DNA of 63,530 bases from Planctomycetaceae bacterium (GCA_015485495.1 WFTL01000050.1:1-63530); one strand, 5' to 3'; counted from the first letter of the stretch, positions 8,052 to 18,008 are shown. Made by a program: numbers and translations. Notes: generated from the letters alone by a model not told the origin.

Positions 8052-9833
8052 TCAGCCGGTCAGGTGAAATTCCTCACGCAACGCCTGACAGCCGATTTCG
8101 GCTTCTTCAGGAGTGACCAGGATGCTGACTTTGATCTCGCTCGTGTTGACAAGCTGCACGTTGATCTGCCGGTCCGCCAGAATCCTGAACACGCGTGCCC
8201 CGACATCGGTGTGACTTCGCAGTCCGATCCCCGAAACGGTCAGTTTCCCCACGTTCGGTTCGCAGGACACAGCGGTGCCGGCATCCGGCAAAGCGGCTTT
8301 CAGCAACTGCACTGTGCGGTCCGCATCGTTTTCCGGCACCGTCACGGAGATGCCGGCCCGCCCGTCGGCCCCGGCATTCTGAATGATCATATCGACCAGC
8401 ACCCCGCCGTCTGCGATGGCACCGAAGACCGCGGCTGCCGTCCCGGGATCATCGGGCAGCCCGGTGACGGTCACCCGGGCCTGATCGAGATCGGCGGCCA
8501 CGTCGCTGACCACAATGTCTTCCATGCCGCTGAGGCGTTCCACGATTTCCTCATCGGCCGGCGGAGAACGCCGAGCAGCCGGAATTCCGGCCGCCATCCC
8601 CACCGACGGAACCACCGGTCTGGCTTCATGCAGCGCAAACCCGTCGTGAACGGCCCGCACGGCATCATCGCACGCCTGACGGTCAATGAGCACGGAGACT
8701 TTGATTTCACTGGTCGTGACCATCTCGATGTTGATACCGCAGTCCGCAAGGATGCGGAACATCTGAGCCGCCACGCCGGTGTGCGTCTGCATGCCGTGTC
8801 CGACGATCGAAACCTTCGACAGATTGTTGTACGATTCGACCTGTCCCCGCCCCAGTTCGGCCGCCACATCCCGAGCCGCCTGTTCCGCTCCGGCCAGATC
8901 GCTTTCGGGCACCGTGAAGGACACGCTGGCGCTGTCGCCGCGGCCCACATCCTGAATGACCATGTCGACCGCAATTTTTGCTTCAGACAGTTTTCCGAAC
9001 AGGTGACTCATCACCCCCGGACGATCCGGAACGTCGGTCAGTCCCACGCGCGCTTCATGGCGAACGAACGCCACACCGGTCACCACGGGAGCCGGATCCG
9101 CCGGTTCCGGCGTGATGAGGGTTCCTGGTCCGTCCTTGTAGGACGGACCCACCCGCAGCGGCACACCGTACTTCCGGGCGAATTCGATGGAACGGGAATG
9201 CATCACGCCGGCCCCCATGCTGGCCAGTTCCAGCATTTCATCGCATGAGATGCGTTCCACACGCCGGGCGGACGGAACCACGCGCGGATCCGTCGTGAAC
9301 ACCCCTTCGACATCCGTATAGATGTCGCACCGTTCGGCCCGCAGCACGGCGGCCAGAGCGGCGGCGGTCGTGTCGCTTCCACCGCGGCCCAGTGTCGTGA
9401 TGTTGAAGCGGGAATCGACCCCCTGAAACCCGGCCGCAATGACGATCTGACCGCTGTCCAGAGCCTCCTTCATCCGTTCCGTGGAAATCCGCACGATGCG
9501 GGCCCGTGTGTGGGATTCATCTGTGAGCACCCCGATCTGAGCACCGGTGAGGCTCACCGCCTGCTCTCCCAGCTCATGCACGGCCATGGCCATCAAAGCG
9601 GCCGATTCCTGCTCCCCGGTCGCCAGCAGCATGTCCATTTCCCGGGGACCGGGAGAATCCGTGATTTCTGCCGCCAGACGGACCAGTTCGTCCGTTTTCT
9701 TTCCGCGGGCGCTGACCACCATCACGACCTGATGCCCGTCCCGCTTCGCCGCAACCGCACGTTCAGCGGCCCGCCGAATGCGATCCGCACTGGCCACACT
9801 GGTTCCGCCGAATTTCTGAACAACAATCGACAC
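8052..9833 (-). CDS. lysC: aspartate kinase with four ACT domains
   Basis: Phosphorylates aspartate at the entry of the lysine, threonine, methionine and diaminopimelate pathway. The kinase domain (about 1-245) starts with VQKFGGTSVASADRI and has the GRGGSDTTAAALAAVL block. The 593-residue length is well above the usual ~400, because the C-terminal ACT pair is duplicated. ACT domains fall at about 262-335, 345-410, 440-510 and 520-590. The second and fourth share closely related repeats (VGHGMQTHTGVAAQMFRILA and SGIGLRSHTDVGARVFRILA, both followed by a TSEIKVS block). Four-ACT aspartokinases are known from cyanobacteria. ACT domains give allosteric inhibition by pathway end products; which ones act here cannot be read from sequence. 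Confidence 0.95.
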   Translation of the reverse strand: MSIVVQKFGGTSVASADRIRRAAERAVAAKRDGHQVVMVVSARGKKTDELVRLAAEITDSPGPREMDMLLATGEQESAALMAMAVHELGEQAVSLTGAQIGVLTDESHTRARIVRISTERMKEALDSGQIVIAAGFQGVDSRFNITTLGRGGSDTTAAALAAVLRAERCDIYTDVEGVFTTDPRVVPSARRVERISCDEMLELASMGAGVMHSRSIEFARKYGVPLRVGPSYKDGPGTLITPEPADPAPVVTGVAFVRHEARVGLTDVPDRPGVMSHLFGKLSEAKIAVDMVIQDVGRGDSASVSFTVPESDLAGAEQAARDVAAELGRGQVESYNNLSKVSIVGHGMQTHTGVAAQMFRILADCGINIEMVTTSEIKVSVLIDRQACDDAVRAVHDGFALHEARPVVPSVGMAAGIPAARRSPPADEEIVERLSGMEDIVVSDVAADLDQARVTVTGLPDDPGTAAAVFGAIADGGVLVDMIIQNAGADGRAGISVTVPENDADRTVQLLKAALPDAGTAVSCEPNVGKLTVSGIGLRSHTDVGARVFRILADRQINVQLVNTSEIKVSILVTPEEAEIGCQALREEFHLTG

Positions 9834-10041
9834 AGCTCACCTGCTTCCAACCGCCGTACCCGACAGGACAGGCAACTTGATGCCGTTCCCGGAACGCTGC
9901 AAGCAGGATGCGGCAAATTCCCGAAAAAGAGGGCGCAGCAGGCTGCGGGCACCAGTGTTGCGGACACCAGGCTGCCGGCAACACTCGGCGGCACAGACGG
10001 AATGCGGCACGCCGCCTGCCAACTGCCGCCAGCCTTGCCGA

Positions 10042-10401
10042 TCAGTTCGTCACCGGCAGCGCTTCGTTCTGATCCACGGAATCGGGATCCATCAGCTCCA
10101 CCGCATTTCCGGACACATCGCTGATGTACACCGACCGCGTTCCGTCCCGATGCGTTCTGAGTTCGCCGTACTGCGATGCTCGGGGCGTGACGAACCCCAG
10201 ATGCGGAGGATGCTGTCCCGGCACAACCAGCGCCATCTGCACGTTGGCGAACTGCAGCATCGCCCAGGTGGCGTCCTGATAAACAATCTCACAGCGGAAT
10301 CGCTCACGATACCACTGCACGGCCGACGCCACGTCGTCGACAGAAATGGCAACGTGATGCAGCCGATCCAGATCGCCGGTTTCCGTCGCGTCGCTCGTCA
10401 T
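10042..10401 (-). CDS. VOC (glyoxalase/dioxygenase-fold) family protein
   Basis: A single vicinal-oxygen-chelate domain of 119 residues from ATG 10401. It begins with LHHVAISVDDVASAVQWY, the usual first beta strand with a metal-ligand His, and ends with the YISDVSGNAVELMDPD strand carrying the Glu ligand. The fold supports metal-dependent isomerase, lyase or resistance activities; the substrate cannot be assigned. The open frame reaches 10491, but the extra 30 residues look non-coding. It sits alone, 208 bp upstream of lysC on the same strand. Confidence 0.82.
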   Translation of the reverse strand: MTSDATETGDLDRLHHVAISVDDVASAVQWYRERFRCEIVYQDATWAMLQFANVQMALVVPGQHPPHLGFVTPRASQYGELRTHRDGTRSVYISDVSGNAVELMDPDSVDQNEALPVTN

Positions 10402-11611
10402 GACAGTCCCCCCATCCACTCCGGGCAGCATCGGTTTCTGCTCGGACACCGGCCGTCCGGCCCGCAGGCCGCCGGCGCGTGCCCGGTACATCGGATCAGC
10501 CCGACAGACACGGGATGCGAAAAAGAAGACCTCTGCCCAGACAGATTGTCTGAAGTCTGGTTGACACCCAAGTCAGATGAAAAAGTGGGCACCCACCGCC
10601 CGGGTCATGTGATCCGAACATGGTCGGCGTGACAGTCAGCCGGAACGTCCAGGTTCCCGATGGGGTTCAAACTGTAGGGTCAACTCAAATCAGGACGAAT
10701 CCGTCTGGTAGAGGTCTGAATCGGTGTTTTCCATGGAAACGCCATGCGACAGGTCTGCCTCCAGACAGTGCCACTCGACCCGGCCACCCGTTTCCGTTTT
10801 GCGAACACGTGCAGCTTACCCGCGACGACGAACGGGAACAAGCAGAGCCTCCCGGCGAATTCCCCGGCGCATCCGGTTCCGAAGTCTTCAAAACAGCCAG
10901 CGGTCTGGAAACCGGCATTTCCTGACAGTTCGGCACCCTGTCCCATTCCATCGTCCCTGGTTCCCATTCCATCCTGTTCGGCAGATTCACCCTGTCCGCC
11001 CCATTTTCGACCTGCCACGCGGAACAGGAATCGTGCGCCGCTTCGGGAAACGATTCGTGCTGTCCCTCCTCCGCTCCCCCCCCAAAAAAAAAAAGAGCGT
11101 CTCCCCCGACGCTGAGGAGACGCTCCAACCAGAACAGAAAGGTCGGGCGCGGGCCGATGCCCCAACCTTTCCGGAGAGAATCTTATGCATTCGGCGTGCC
11201 AGTTGAAGACCAGTTTTCCCGCCGGTTTTCCGTACAGCGGCCAGCCGCCTCCATTCCCTTTGCCAGAACGGCCGTTTCCTTCGCGGGTCCAGCACGCGGA
11301 CCAGAAAATCGGTTGATAAAAATGTTCCTCGAAAAAGCCTCAATCCCCCGTCACCGGTTCGCTGGCGCAGCAGTTTCGAACAGGCTGAAGCAGAATGCCG
11401 CACAGCCGGCATGGCTCCCGCTGTGCGGTTCTGAAACGCACACCTGCCCGGATCGCAGGCAACAGTTGTCCCGATTTCCGCGTACGTGGCCTGCCGGGAG
11501 TTGGCAAAGACCGCCAGGAGACAGGCCTGTTCGGACTGTTTCCCGGTGGCATGCGACGCCCCGCACCTTTACAATTCCGGCACATTGAAGAATTCGGAAA
11601 GACTGAGGAAT
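10402..11611. other. long intergenic region with an orphan minus-strand terminator
   Basis: About 1.2 kb between the VOC gene and a small exported-protein gene. Open frames here have arginine/proline-rich shadow composition and no family resemblance, so I call no protein. The notable content is the hairpin/U-tract structure at 11084-11170, listed separately. The rest shows no tRNA, repeat or clear promoter. Confidence 0.5.
11084..11125 (-). terminator. Rho-independent terminator, possibly of a small RNA
   Basis: Read on the minus strand, a perfect 10-bp stem (arms 11116-11125 and 11095-11104) with an 11-nt loop is followed by 11 consecutive U residues (11094-11084). Just upstream on the same strand a second hairpin is formed by 11161-11170 and 11138-11147 (10 bp, one G-U pair). 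No minus-strand gene is visible between here and the divergent gene at 11612, so this terminator appears to end a short non-coding transcript starting somewhere in about 11200-11600. Confidence 0.72.
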
Positions 11612-11992
11612 ATGAATCGTCGGAAACTGCTTTCACTGCTCGGCTGGCTGCCTGTCGGGATCGTCGGGAGGTGTTCCCTGACAGCGGACTCGTTGTTGCC
11701 CTCGTCGTCCATCGATGCGTCAGCGGAACTTCAGAAACAGCTCCGGCTTCTGGCGTCGCGGTTGTCCCATTCCGCCAGCCGCATTTCCCGGCAGTCTCCG
11801 GAATTCCATCTGTATTCCGTGGTTTCCACGCGCTGCCGGTCATCCAGCCCCGTGTCGCCGGCCCTCATCCAGGCCGCCTGCGACCTGTCCGACCGTCTGA
11901 CCCGGTCGGTGACTCCCGCCGACCGCTCCGACCGCCTGCTGGCAGAACGCTTCTGCCGGGTCGCTCGGCAGTACATTGCCACGCGGGTCTGA
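11612..11992 (+). CDS. hypothetical small exported protein
   Basis: Not recognised. From ATG 11612 the product is 126 residues, beginning MNRRKLLSLLGWLPVGIVG, which has the form of a short signal peptide with a twin-arginine-like start. The remainder is helical in character (ELQKQLRLLASRLSHSASRI, SDRLLAERFCRVARQY) with a central Ser-rich stretch. The open frame extends upstream to 11486 without leader character. It stands alone, 225 bp ahead of leuB. I favour a real gene because of the leader peptide, but composition alone does not prove it. Confidence 0.5.
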   Translation: MNRRKLLSLLGWLPVGIVGRCSLTADSLLPSSSIDASAELQKQLRLLASRLSHSASRISRQSPEFHLYSVVSTRCRSSSPVSPALIQAACDLSDRLTRSVTPADRSDRLLAERFCRVARQYIATRV

Positions 11993-12217
11993 CCGGACGA
12001 ACGAACCGATCGTTTCCCGGCGGAACGGATACGCCCGTTGTTTCGCCCCTTGCTGTACGGGCACCGGCAGTCCAGGGAACAGCCATTCCTGGCAGCGTGA
12101 ACGCAAGGAAAGTGCTTTGCTCTGTCCCGTTCCACTGACCAGGATGTTCGCTCTGTCCGCCCGTCCTCCTGTCCGGCGGTTTCGCTCACTCGTCTTTTCC
12201 TCTGGAACCTGTACCCG

Positions 12218-13288
12218 ATGGATGCACACATCGTCCTGCTTCCGGGAGACGGCATCGGTCCGGAAATCGTCTCCCAGGCCCGTCGTGTTCTGGAAACAGT
12301 GGCTGAGAAGTTCGGCCATTCGTTCCATCTGTCTGAACATCTGATCGGAGGCTGTGCCATCGATGCCTGCGGTGACCCTCTGCCCGCCGATACGGTCGAT
12401 GCATGCCGCTCCAGCCAGGCGATTCTGCTGGGGGCTGTGGGAGGACCAAAGTGGGATGATCCGTCTGCCGACACCCGCCCGGAAGCCGGTCTGCTGCGGA
12501 TCCGGCAGGAACTGGGCCTGTTCGCCAATCTGCGGCCGATCCGTACGTTCGATGAACTGGTCGACGCATCTCCTCTGAAACGCGACATCGTGGCGGGAAC
12601 GGACATCCTGTTTTTTCGGGAACTGACCGGCGGGATCTATTTCGGAGAATCCGGCCGCCGGGATTCTCCCGACGGCCAGACCGCATGGAACGAAATGGTC
12701 TATTCCACGAAAGAAGTGGAACGCATCGTGCGTCTGGCCGCGCAGGCCGCTCAGCAGCGCCGCGGGCATCTGACATCCGTCGACAAGGCCAATGTTCTGG
12801 AAGTATCACGGCTGTGGCGTCAGGTGGCTGAACGGATCGTGCGGGATGAATTTCCCGATGTGCAGTATGACGTGGTGCTTGTGGATGCCATGGCCATGCA
12901 TCTCATCTCACGCCCGAAGGATTTCGATGTCGTGGTGACCGGCAACATGTTCGGCGACATTCTGACGGACGAAGCGTCCATGCTGCCCGGTTCACTGGGT
13001 CTGCTGCCGTCGGCTTCGCTGGGAGAAGACGGTCCGGGACTATACGAACCGATTCATGGATCGGCCCCTGATCTGGCCGGGCAAAATGCCGCAAATCCTC
13101 TCGCCACGATTCTCGCCACGGCCATGCTGCTGCGGCATTCCCTGAATCTCAGCCAGGAAGCCGATGCCGTCGAACAGGCGGTGGAAACAGTCCTGAAAGC
13201 CGGTCACCGCACGCGTGACATTGCGGCCGGAGGCGACAGCATCAGCACGACCGCCATGGGAGACGCCGTCCTGGCCGCTCTGGCCTGA
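12218..13288 (+). CDS. leuB: 3-isopropylmalate dehydrogenase
   Basis: Oxidative decarboxylation of 3-isopropylmalate in leucine synthesis, NAD-dependent, cytoplasmic. The 356 residues match the family. Visible blocks are LLPGDGIGPEIV at the start, GAVGGPKWD, the substrate-binding arginines in LLRIRQELGLFANLRPIR, the TSVDKANVLEVSRLWR lysine region, the DILTDEASMLPGSLGLLPSA metal/cofactor block and EPIHGSAPDLAGQNAANP. No other leucine genes are adjacent, so it is unlinked from leuCD here. Start ATG 12218 gives the normal N-terminus. Confidence 0.97.
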   Translation: MDAHIVLLPGDGIGPEIVSQARRVLETVAEKFGHSFHLSEHLIGGCAIDACGDPLPADTVDACRSSQAILLGAVGGPKWDDPSADTRPEAGLLRIRQELGLFANLRPIRTFDELVDASPLKRDIVAGTDILFFRELTGGIYFGESGRRDSPDGQTAWNEMVYSTKEVERIVRLAAQAAQQRRGHLTSVDKANVLEVSRLWRQVAERIVRDEFPDVQYDVVLVDAMAMHLISRPKDFDVVVTGNMFGDILTDEASMLPGSLGLLPSASLGEDGPGLYEPIHGSAPDLAGQNAANPLATILATAMLLRHSLNLSQEADAVEQAVETVLKAGHRTRDIAAGGDSISTTAMGDAVLAALA

Positions 13289-13526
13289 CAGAACGGATCG
13301 CACGGATCGGCCGGTTTTGACTGTCCGCCGGATGACGGCAGCCATTCGACTGCCCGGAGATTCTGTGCTGACAGGTTCCGGCGAACGGGTACTGCCGGTC
13401 ACGGACGCGTTCCGTGTTTTCCGCGGCGCTGAACGGCTGCTCACGCGTTCCGGCGGACGGACACGGCCTGCACAGATGGGGGACCGGAACGGAGCATGTG
13501 CGCGGGCAGGCCGTCTTTCCGGAAAT

Positions 13527-15113
13527 TCAGCCGTTCGGAGGACCGTATCGAGAACGCATTGGATCTTCCGCATCCTCTTCCGTCCGTACCTGCCGATGCC
13601 GCCGCTGGCGGATGGGAAGGCCGCGGTCGCGGCGGTTTCTTTCGGGGCAGGGTGCCGGAAGGGAAAACCGCCGCAGGAATTCCGGACGATCCGATCGGCC
13701 ATGGCGCGTGTAATCCTTCCAGATCGTTTCGGCAGCGTGCTGCGGGTCGATGCCGCAGACATCCGTGAGATATTCGAACAGGCGCTGAGCGAGGCGTGTC
13801 AGGGGAATGCCATGCAGCCGCCGTTCCCGACGCACCAGGTCATCTGAAAAATCCAGGAACCGTTCGAAACAGGACGTCTGCTGCGACCACATCAGAGACA
13901 GTGACGCGGGAAAGTTGCCGCTGTTGCCGACCAGATCCCAGGTCCGTGCCAGGTGCCTCAGCCGCATCATCTCCCGGAAATCCAGGTCTCGGGTTCTGAG
14001 AATCTCGAACGGCGGCACCGAACTGTAGACCATCCGGAATTCGCGTTCGTGCCGAACGATGGGGGTTCCTCTGAGCCGTTTGAGGAGTCCGATCTGGATT
14101 TCCTGCGGGTCGAGCGACAGCAGCCGGTCGAAGCCGCGTCCGAAGCTTTCCAGATCTTCTCCGGGAAGTCCGACGATCAGATCGGCGTGAATGTGGACGC
14201 CCGTCCGTTCCCGCAGGAAACGGAAATTGTCTTCCAGAGCCGTCAGGTTCTGACGGCGGCTGATCCGTTCACTGACCTGCGGATTGAACGTCTGCACACC
14301 GATTTCGAACTGCAGCATCCCCGGCGGGAACCGGGCGATGATCTCCCGCAGTGCCTCCGGCAGCCGATCCGGAATCATCTCGAAATGCACAAACAATCCG
14401 TCCGTCTGCCGTTGCAGAAAAAACTCCAGAATCCGTCGGCTGGTTTTCAGATTCAGATTGAATGTGCGGTCCACGAATTTGAACCGTCGGGCTCCCCGAT
14501 TCAGCAGATCGGTCATCGCCTTCAGGAATGCATCCGGATCGGCCTGTCGGACGGGAACGTCCAGAGCCGACAGGCAGAATTCGCACGTGAACGGACAGCC
14601 ACGCGATGCTTCCACATAGATCACGCGATGAGCGATGTCTTCGTCCGTGTACAGATGGTACGGCAGAACCAGATCCGTCAGGTCCGGCAGGGGCGCAGCC
14701 ACGATTCGTTCCTGCGGGCGATCGCCCTGCAGCAGCCGGCGGCACAGAGAGGCGAAAGCCAGATCCGCTTCTCCGGTGACGACGTAATCCGCCTGGCGAA
14801 CCACGTCCTGCTGTTCGGTTTCGTGACTGACTTCCGGTCCCCCCAGAACAATGACCACAGACGGGTCGATGCTCCGAAGATGCCCGACCAGCTCAGCGAC
14901 CTGACGCACGTTCCAGATGTACACGCCGATGCCGATGATCTGCGGATCGTGTTCCAGCAGGTCCGAGGCCACCTCGATCAGGCTGTCACCGATGCTGAAT
15001 TCCCGGATGACCGTCCGCTCGGTCAGTTCGCCCATGTTGGCCAGAAGGCACCGCAGTCCGAAGGCGGTGTGCCAGTAGCGGGCATTCAGAGTCGTCAGGA
15101 CGATGTCGGTCAT
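13527..15113 (-). CDS. B12-binding radical SAM protein (DUF4080 type)
   Basis: A 528-residue radical SAM enzyme. Residues 1-135 form a cobalamin-binding-like Rossmann domain ([22 protein letters not shown]). The radical SAM core follows, with C173-x3-C177-x2-C180 ([11 protein letters not shown]) for the 4Fe-4S cluster and downstream blocks [20 protein letters not shown] and [10 protein letters not shown]. The C-terminal part (from about 370) resembles DUF4080, usually fused to this class. The lack of the DxHxxG base-off motif suggests B12 binding may be vestigial. The last 50 residues are arginine-rich and may be read-through tail. The substrate is unknown, and no pathway genes flank it. Confidence 0.85.
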   Translation of the reverse strand: MTDIVLTTLNARYWHTAFGLRCLLANMGELTERTVIREFSIGDSLIEVASDLLEHDPQIIGIGVYIWNVRQVAELVGHLRSIDPSVVIVLGGPEVSHETEQQDVVRQADYVVTGEADLAFASLCRRLLQGDRPQERIVAAPLPDLTDLVLPYHLYTDEDIAHRVIYVEASRGCPFTCEFCLSALDVPVRQADPDAFLKAMTDLLNRGARRFKFVDRTFNLNLKTSRRILEFFLQRQTDGLFVHFEMIPDRLPEALREIIARFPPGMLQFEIGVQTFNPQVSERISRRQNLTALEDNFRFLRERTGVHIHADLIVGLPGEDLESFGRGFDRLLSLDPQEIQIGLLKRLRGTPIVRHEREFRMVYSSVPPFEILRTRDLDFREMMRLRHLARTWDLVGNSGNFPASLSLMWSQQTSCFERFLDFSDDLVRRERRLHGIPLTRLAQRLFEYLTDVCGIDPQHAAETIWKDYTRHGRSDRPEFLRRFSLPAPCPERNRRDRGLPIRQRRHRQVRTEEDAEDPMRSRYGPPNG

Positions 15114-15228
15114 ACAGCGGCCATCGTATCGGCCGGCACCGTTTCATTGAACCGGCCGGTCCCGTCGTTCACAGCAATCCCCGGCCGGAACAGCCTCCGC
15201 GTCACGGCCGCAGTCGAAACCTCCTGCC

Positions 15229-15267
15229 GCCGGTCCGGCACGGCCGGTGCAGGATGGCCGGACCGGC
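15229..15267. repeat. 11-bp inverted repeat between hflC and the radical SAM gene
   Basis: Perfect 11-bp arms (15229-15239 and 15257-15267, core CCGGTCCGGC) separated by 17 bases in the 228-bp gap between two minus-strand genes. It could form a stem in a transcript reading through from hflC, but no U-tract follows. In GC-rich DNA such repeats also arise by chance. Confidence 0.4.
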
Positions 15268-15341
15268 CGGCCGATATCGGCGTCCGCAGTCCGCCAGAGC
15301 GTCCGGCTGTCTGTGACGGGAATGCGGCGATCGTTCCTGGA

Positions 15342-16373
15342 TCACGGTTCCGGCGGGCGGATCTGCTTGAGCATTCTGAACAGATCGCTGTCGGTGGTCA
15401 GAATGAGCCGTGTTCCTTTGCCCAGGGCTTTCTCGTAAACCTCGAGCGTCTTCTGAAAATTGTAGAAGTCGCCGGTTTCCTGAATGACCTCAGCGTACAT
15501 CTCGATGATTTCCGCTTCCACCTGTCCGCGGATGCGCCGGCTTTGTTCTTCGCCTTCTCCCAGAGTCCGTTCGACTTCCGCTTTGGTCTGATTGAGGATT
15601 TCCTGTTTCTTCTGCAGACCTTCATTCGTATGCCGGGCCGCCACCGATTCCATGAAGGCAATCAGCCGCTGAAACGCCGCCTGACGCACCTGATTGGTGA
15701 AGCTGATGGTGGACACGCCGACATCGACGATTTCGATCCCCCGGGCCAGGGCATCGCTGTCGGAACCGCTGGTGGAAGACAGTTCTTCCTGAACGCGTTC
15801 CCGGATTTTGTTGAGAAGCTGCACGCGGCCGAACTGCACGGACGCGGGGGTCCGGTTCGGCCCGTCTGCACTGCCGGCCAGTCCCGGCACGTCTGCAGCC
15901 GCATCAGCCGATTCCTGTCCGAACAGAATGGGCAGGGGGCGGTCGGTGCTGCGAACGACTTCTGACAGATCATGCACCGTGATCACATCGCGAATGGCCG
16001 CCCGCACGCGCTGGCGAATCTGCTTTTGCGCGTTGTTTTCCGTCTGCATCACAGTAACGAACGTCTGCGGGTCGGTGATGCGCCAGATGGCCCAGGCCGA
16101 CACTTCGATTTTCTTGCCATCCCGTGTCGGCAGATCGACCAGCATGTCGTCCCGGGTGTTGGCCCAGAACTGGTTGGTTTTCGGCAGCCGCCGCACACTC
16201 TGAATGAGCGGCAGTTTGAAGTTCAGACCGGGTTCGGAAATGCCCCGCACCGGACGGCCGAATTCCAGAACGACGGCCAGTTCCCGTTCGTTCACAGTGA
16301 ACAGACAGCCGAAGGCGGCCATCACCGCCACCGCCGCGACAATCACGAAGAGTGCTCTGACAAACCCATTCAT
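15342..16373 (-). CDS. hflC: HflC, SPFH-domain subunit of the FtsH modulator complex
   Basis: Membrane-anchored SPFH/prohibitin-family protein that with HflK forms a large cage around the FtsH protease and tunes its degradation of membrane proteins. At 343 residues it has the normal length, with one N-terminal transmembrane helix (about 5-26), SPFH entry VNERELAVVLEFGRPVR, the RDGKKIEVSAWAIWRI block and a long coiled-coil C-terminal segment (VAARHTNEGLQKKQEILNQT). An extra insert rich in Asp/Ala lies about residues 150-175. Its ATG overlaps the hflK stop codon by one base (TGATG), so the two are translationally coupled. Confidence 0.93.
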   Translation of the reverse strand: MNGFVRALFVIVAAVAVMAAFGCLFTVNERELAVVLEFGRPVRGISEPGLNFKLPLIQSVRRLPKTNQFWANTRDDMLVDLPTRDGKKIEVSAWAIWRITDPQTFVTVMQTENNAQKQIRQRVRAAIRDVITVHDLSEVVRSTDRPLPILFGQESADAAADVPGLAGSADGPNRTPASVQFGRVQLLNKIRERVQEELSSTSGSDSDALARGIEIVDVGVSTISFTNQVRQAAFQRLIAFMESVAARHTNEGLQKKQEILNQTKAEVERTLGEGEEQSRRIRGQVEAEIIEMYAEVIQETGDFYNFQKTLEVYEKALGKGTRLILTTDSDLFRMLKQIRPPEP

Positions 16374-17353
16374 CAGTCCTTCTCCTCATTCAGATTCAGC
16401 AGCGGCAGCACCTGCTGCAGATCAGCATCGATGATCATCTTCTGTTCCACGGACGACAGGACGGATTCCAGCGATTCCAGATACATCCGCTGACGCGTTT
16501 CTTCCGGAGCCCGGGCGAACTGTTCGTACCGCGCCCTCAGGGCATCGATTTCCCCCCGCACCTCGGCCCGGCGCCGGTCCGCGTAGCCCTGAGCCTCCTG
16601 AATGAGCCGATCGCGTTCTGCGCGGGCCCGCGGGATTTCCGCATTCCGCTGCGTGCGGGCTTCGTTGATGAAACGATCCCGCGTCTGCACGGCCGCGTTC
16701 ACCGCCGCAAAGGCCGACCGCACCGATTCCGGAGGAGTGATGCGCTGCATCTGCAGATCGGAAATCGTCACCCCGCACTGATACTGATCCAGAACACTCT
16801 GAGTGGCATCGCGGGCCATGCGGCCGATTTCCGAACGTTTCTGAGTCAGCACTTCGTCGAAAGAATAGTCGCCGACCAGACGATTCATCACGGACCGGGC
16901 CACGACCGAAACGATCTGTTCCATGTACACGTCGTGATCGATCCGGTCATGGTGAAACGTGAACAGATAGCGGACCGGATCATCCACGCGCCACTGCAGC
17001 GACCATTCCACGGCGGCCGCGTTCAGATCGCCGGTCAGCATGAGCGCATCGTCGCTCATGGGAACCGCCGCGGCCCCTTCCTCCCGGTTGATGGGGAGCC
17101 GCATCGTCCGCTCCCGCATGTCCGCCTTGTAGACCCGGTCAACCAGCGGGATGCAGAAATGCAGGCCGGGATCCGATGTCGCCAGGTAGCGGCCAAACCG
17201 CAGAACGACCGCCTTTTCGTTCGCATCCACCGTGTACCACGCAGCCGACAGCACCATCAGGCCGATCACCGCAGCCAGCCCCAGCACACCGGCCCGAATG
17301 CTGCCGCGGATGTCCGCCGCAGGCCGTCTTCCCCCGTCTCGCCCGTACGACAT
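16373..17353 (-). CDS. hflK: HflK, SPFH-domain subunit of the FtsH modulator complex
   Basis: Partner of HflC. The 326 residues comprise a short cytoplasmic N-terminus, one transmembrane helix (VLGLAAVIGLMVLSAAWYTV), SPFH domain beginning VDANEKAVVLRFGRYL, and a coiled coil (RFINEARTQRNAEIPRARAE). It lacks the long Gly-rich N-terminal arm of enterobacterial HflK. A plausible ribosome-binding site, GGGAGGGAG, lies about 8 bases before the ATG, better than most genes here. It forms a two-gene operon with hflC, and a 655-bp gap separates it from a divergent flavoprotein-like gene. Confidence 0.92.
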   Translation of the reverse strand: MSYGRDGGRRPAADIRGSIRAGVLGLAAVIGLMVLSAAWYTVDANEKAVVLRFGRYLATSDPGLHFCIPLVDRVYKADMRERTMRLPINREEGAAAVPMSDDALMLTGDLNAAAVEWSLQWRVDDPVRYLFTFHHDRIDHDVYMEQIVSVVARSVMNRLVGDYSFDEVLTQKRSEIGRMARDATQSVLDQYQCGVTISDLQMQRITPPESVRSAFAAVNAAVQTRDRFINEARTQRNAEIPRARAERDRLIQEAQGYADRRRAEVRGEIDALRARYEQFARAPEETRQRMYLESLESVLSSVEQKMIIDADLQQVLPLLNLNEEKD

Positions 17354-18008
17354 GTTGCTTCTCCCTCCCCTTTGTGCGCCCGTCTCTGTCCCTGTGTCGT
17401 TCTCTGTCCCCGTCGGTCATCCCGTCCCGTCCGTCTTCCCGCACGCCGGGGCAGTCCGGTGTGCTGTCGGTTCCGCATCCGTCCGTCCTGAAGCCCGGGT
17501 CTCCGGCACGACCGCGAAAACCGCGCACCGTTCCGCATCACCAGACGGCCGCCGATTCGGGCGGTCGTCGTCCCGGCGGCCTCAAGCGTTTCCTGTTCGT
17601 TTCCGGCACGGCACCTTCACACGACGAGTCGTCCCCGCAATCGAATCAGCCGATTCGTTCTCTCCGGTCTCCCCGGACCCCGTTACTGTGTCGTCCGGCA
17701 ACGACCACTCCAAACCCGCAGATCAAAGAATCTGCAAAGTCGGCCGTTTCCAGGTGAAAACGCGGGAAGCACCGGGCGGCAGGGATTCCATACGGCCACC
17801 GAGACGACATCTGCGGCCCATCCGTCATGACCCGGAAAAACGCCCGAACCAGCCGGGACCTGTCCTGTTTTCGCCGATCCCGTCAATCCCGCTTTCGCTA
17901 CAACCGGCCAGGTGCCGATCGTTTTCTCCAGCCCCCCCTCCGGGTGTGTCTGTCACACACTCCTTTTTTTCTGACCGCATCCTGCGGGAACCCGGAATCT
18001 GCCTGCCC
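17354..18008. other. divergent intergenic region, pyrimidine-rich
   Basis: A 655-bp gap between hflK (-) and the SthA-like gene (+). The first 150 bases are markedly pyrimidine-rich on the plus strand. Open frames in it have shadow composition. The only structured element I see is the hairpin/T-tract at 17942-17970, listed separately. Confidence 0.5.
17942..17970 (+). terminator. terminator-like hairpin in the leader of the SthA-like gene
   Basis: An 8-bp stem with one G-U pair (core GTGTGT 17944-17949 with ACACAC 17955-17960, loop CTGTC) is followed by two C and seven T (17964-17970). It lies 38 bp ahead of the ATG at 18009. No plus-strand gene is nearby upstream, so it would either end a short leader transcript or act as an attenuator of the downstream gene. 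Confidence 0.45.

Noticed and set aside
11157-11588. Plus-strand open frame over the orphan terminator region
   Set aside because: No conserved features; it runs opposite to the hairpin/U-tract transcript and has shadow composition.
13953-15965. A 670-codon plus-strand open frame
   Set aside because: It is antisense to the radical SAM and hflC genes, has no family resemblance, and is typical of long shadow frames in GC-rich DNA.
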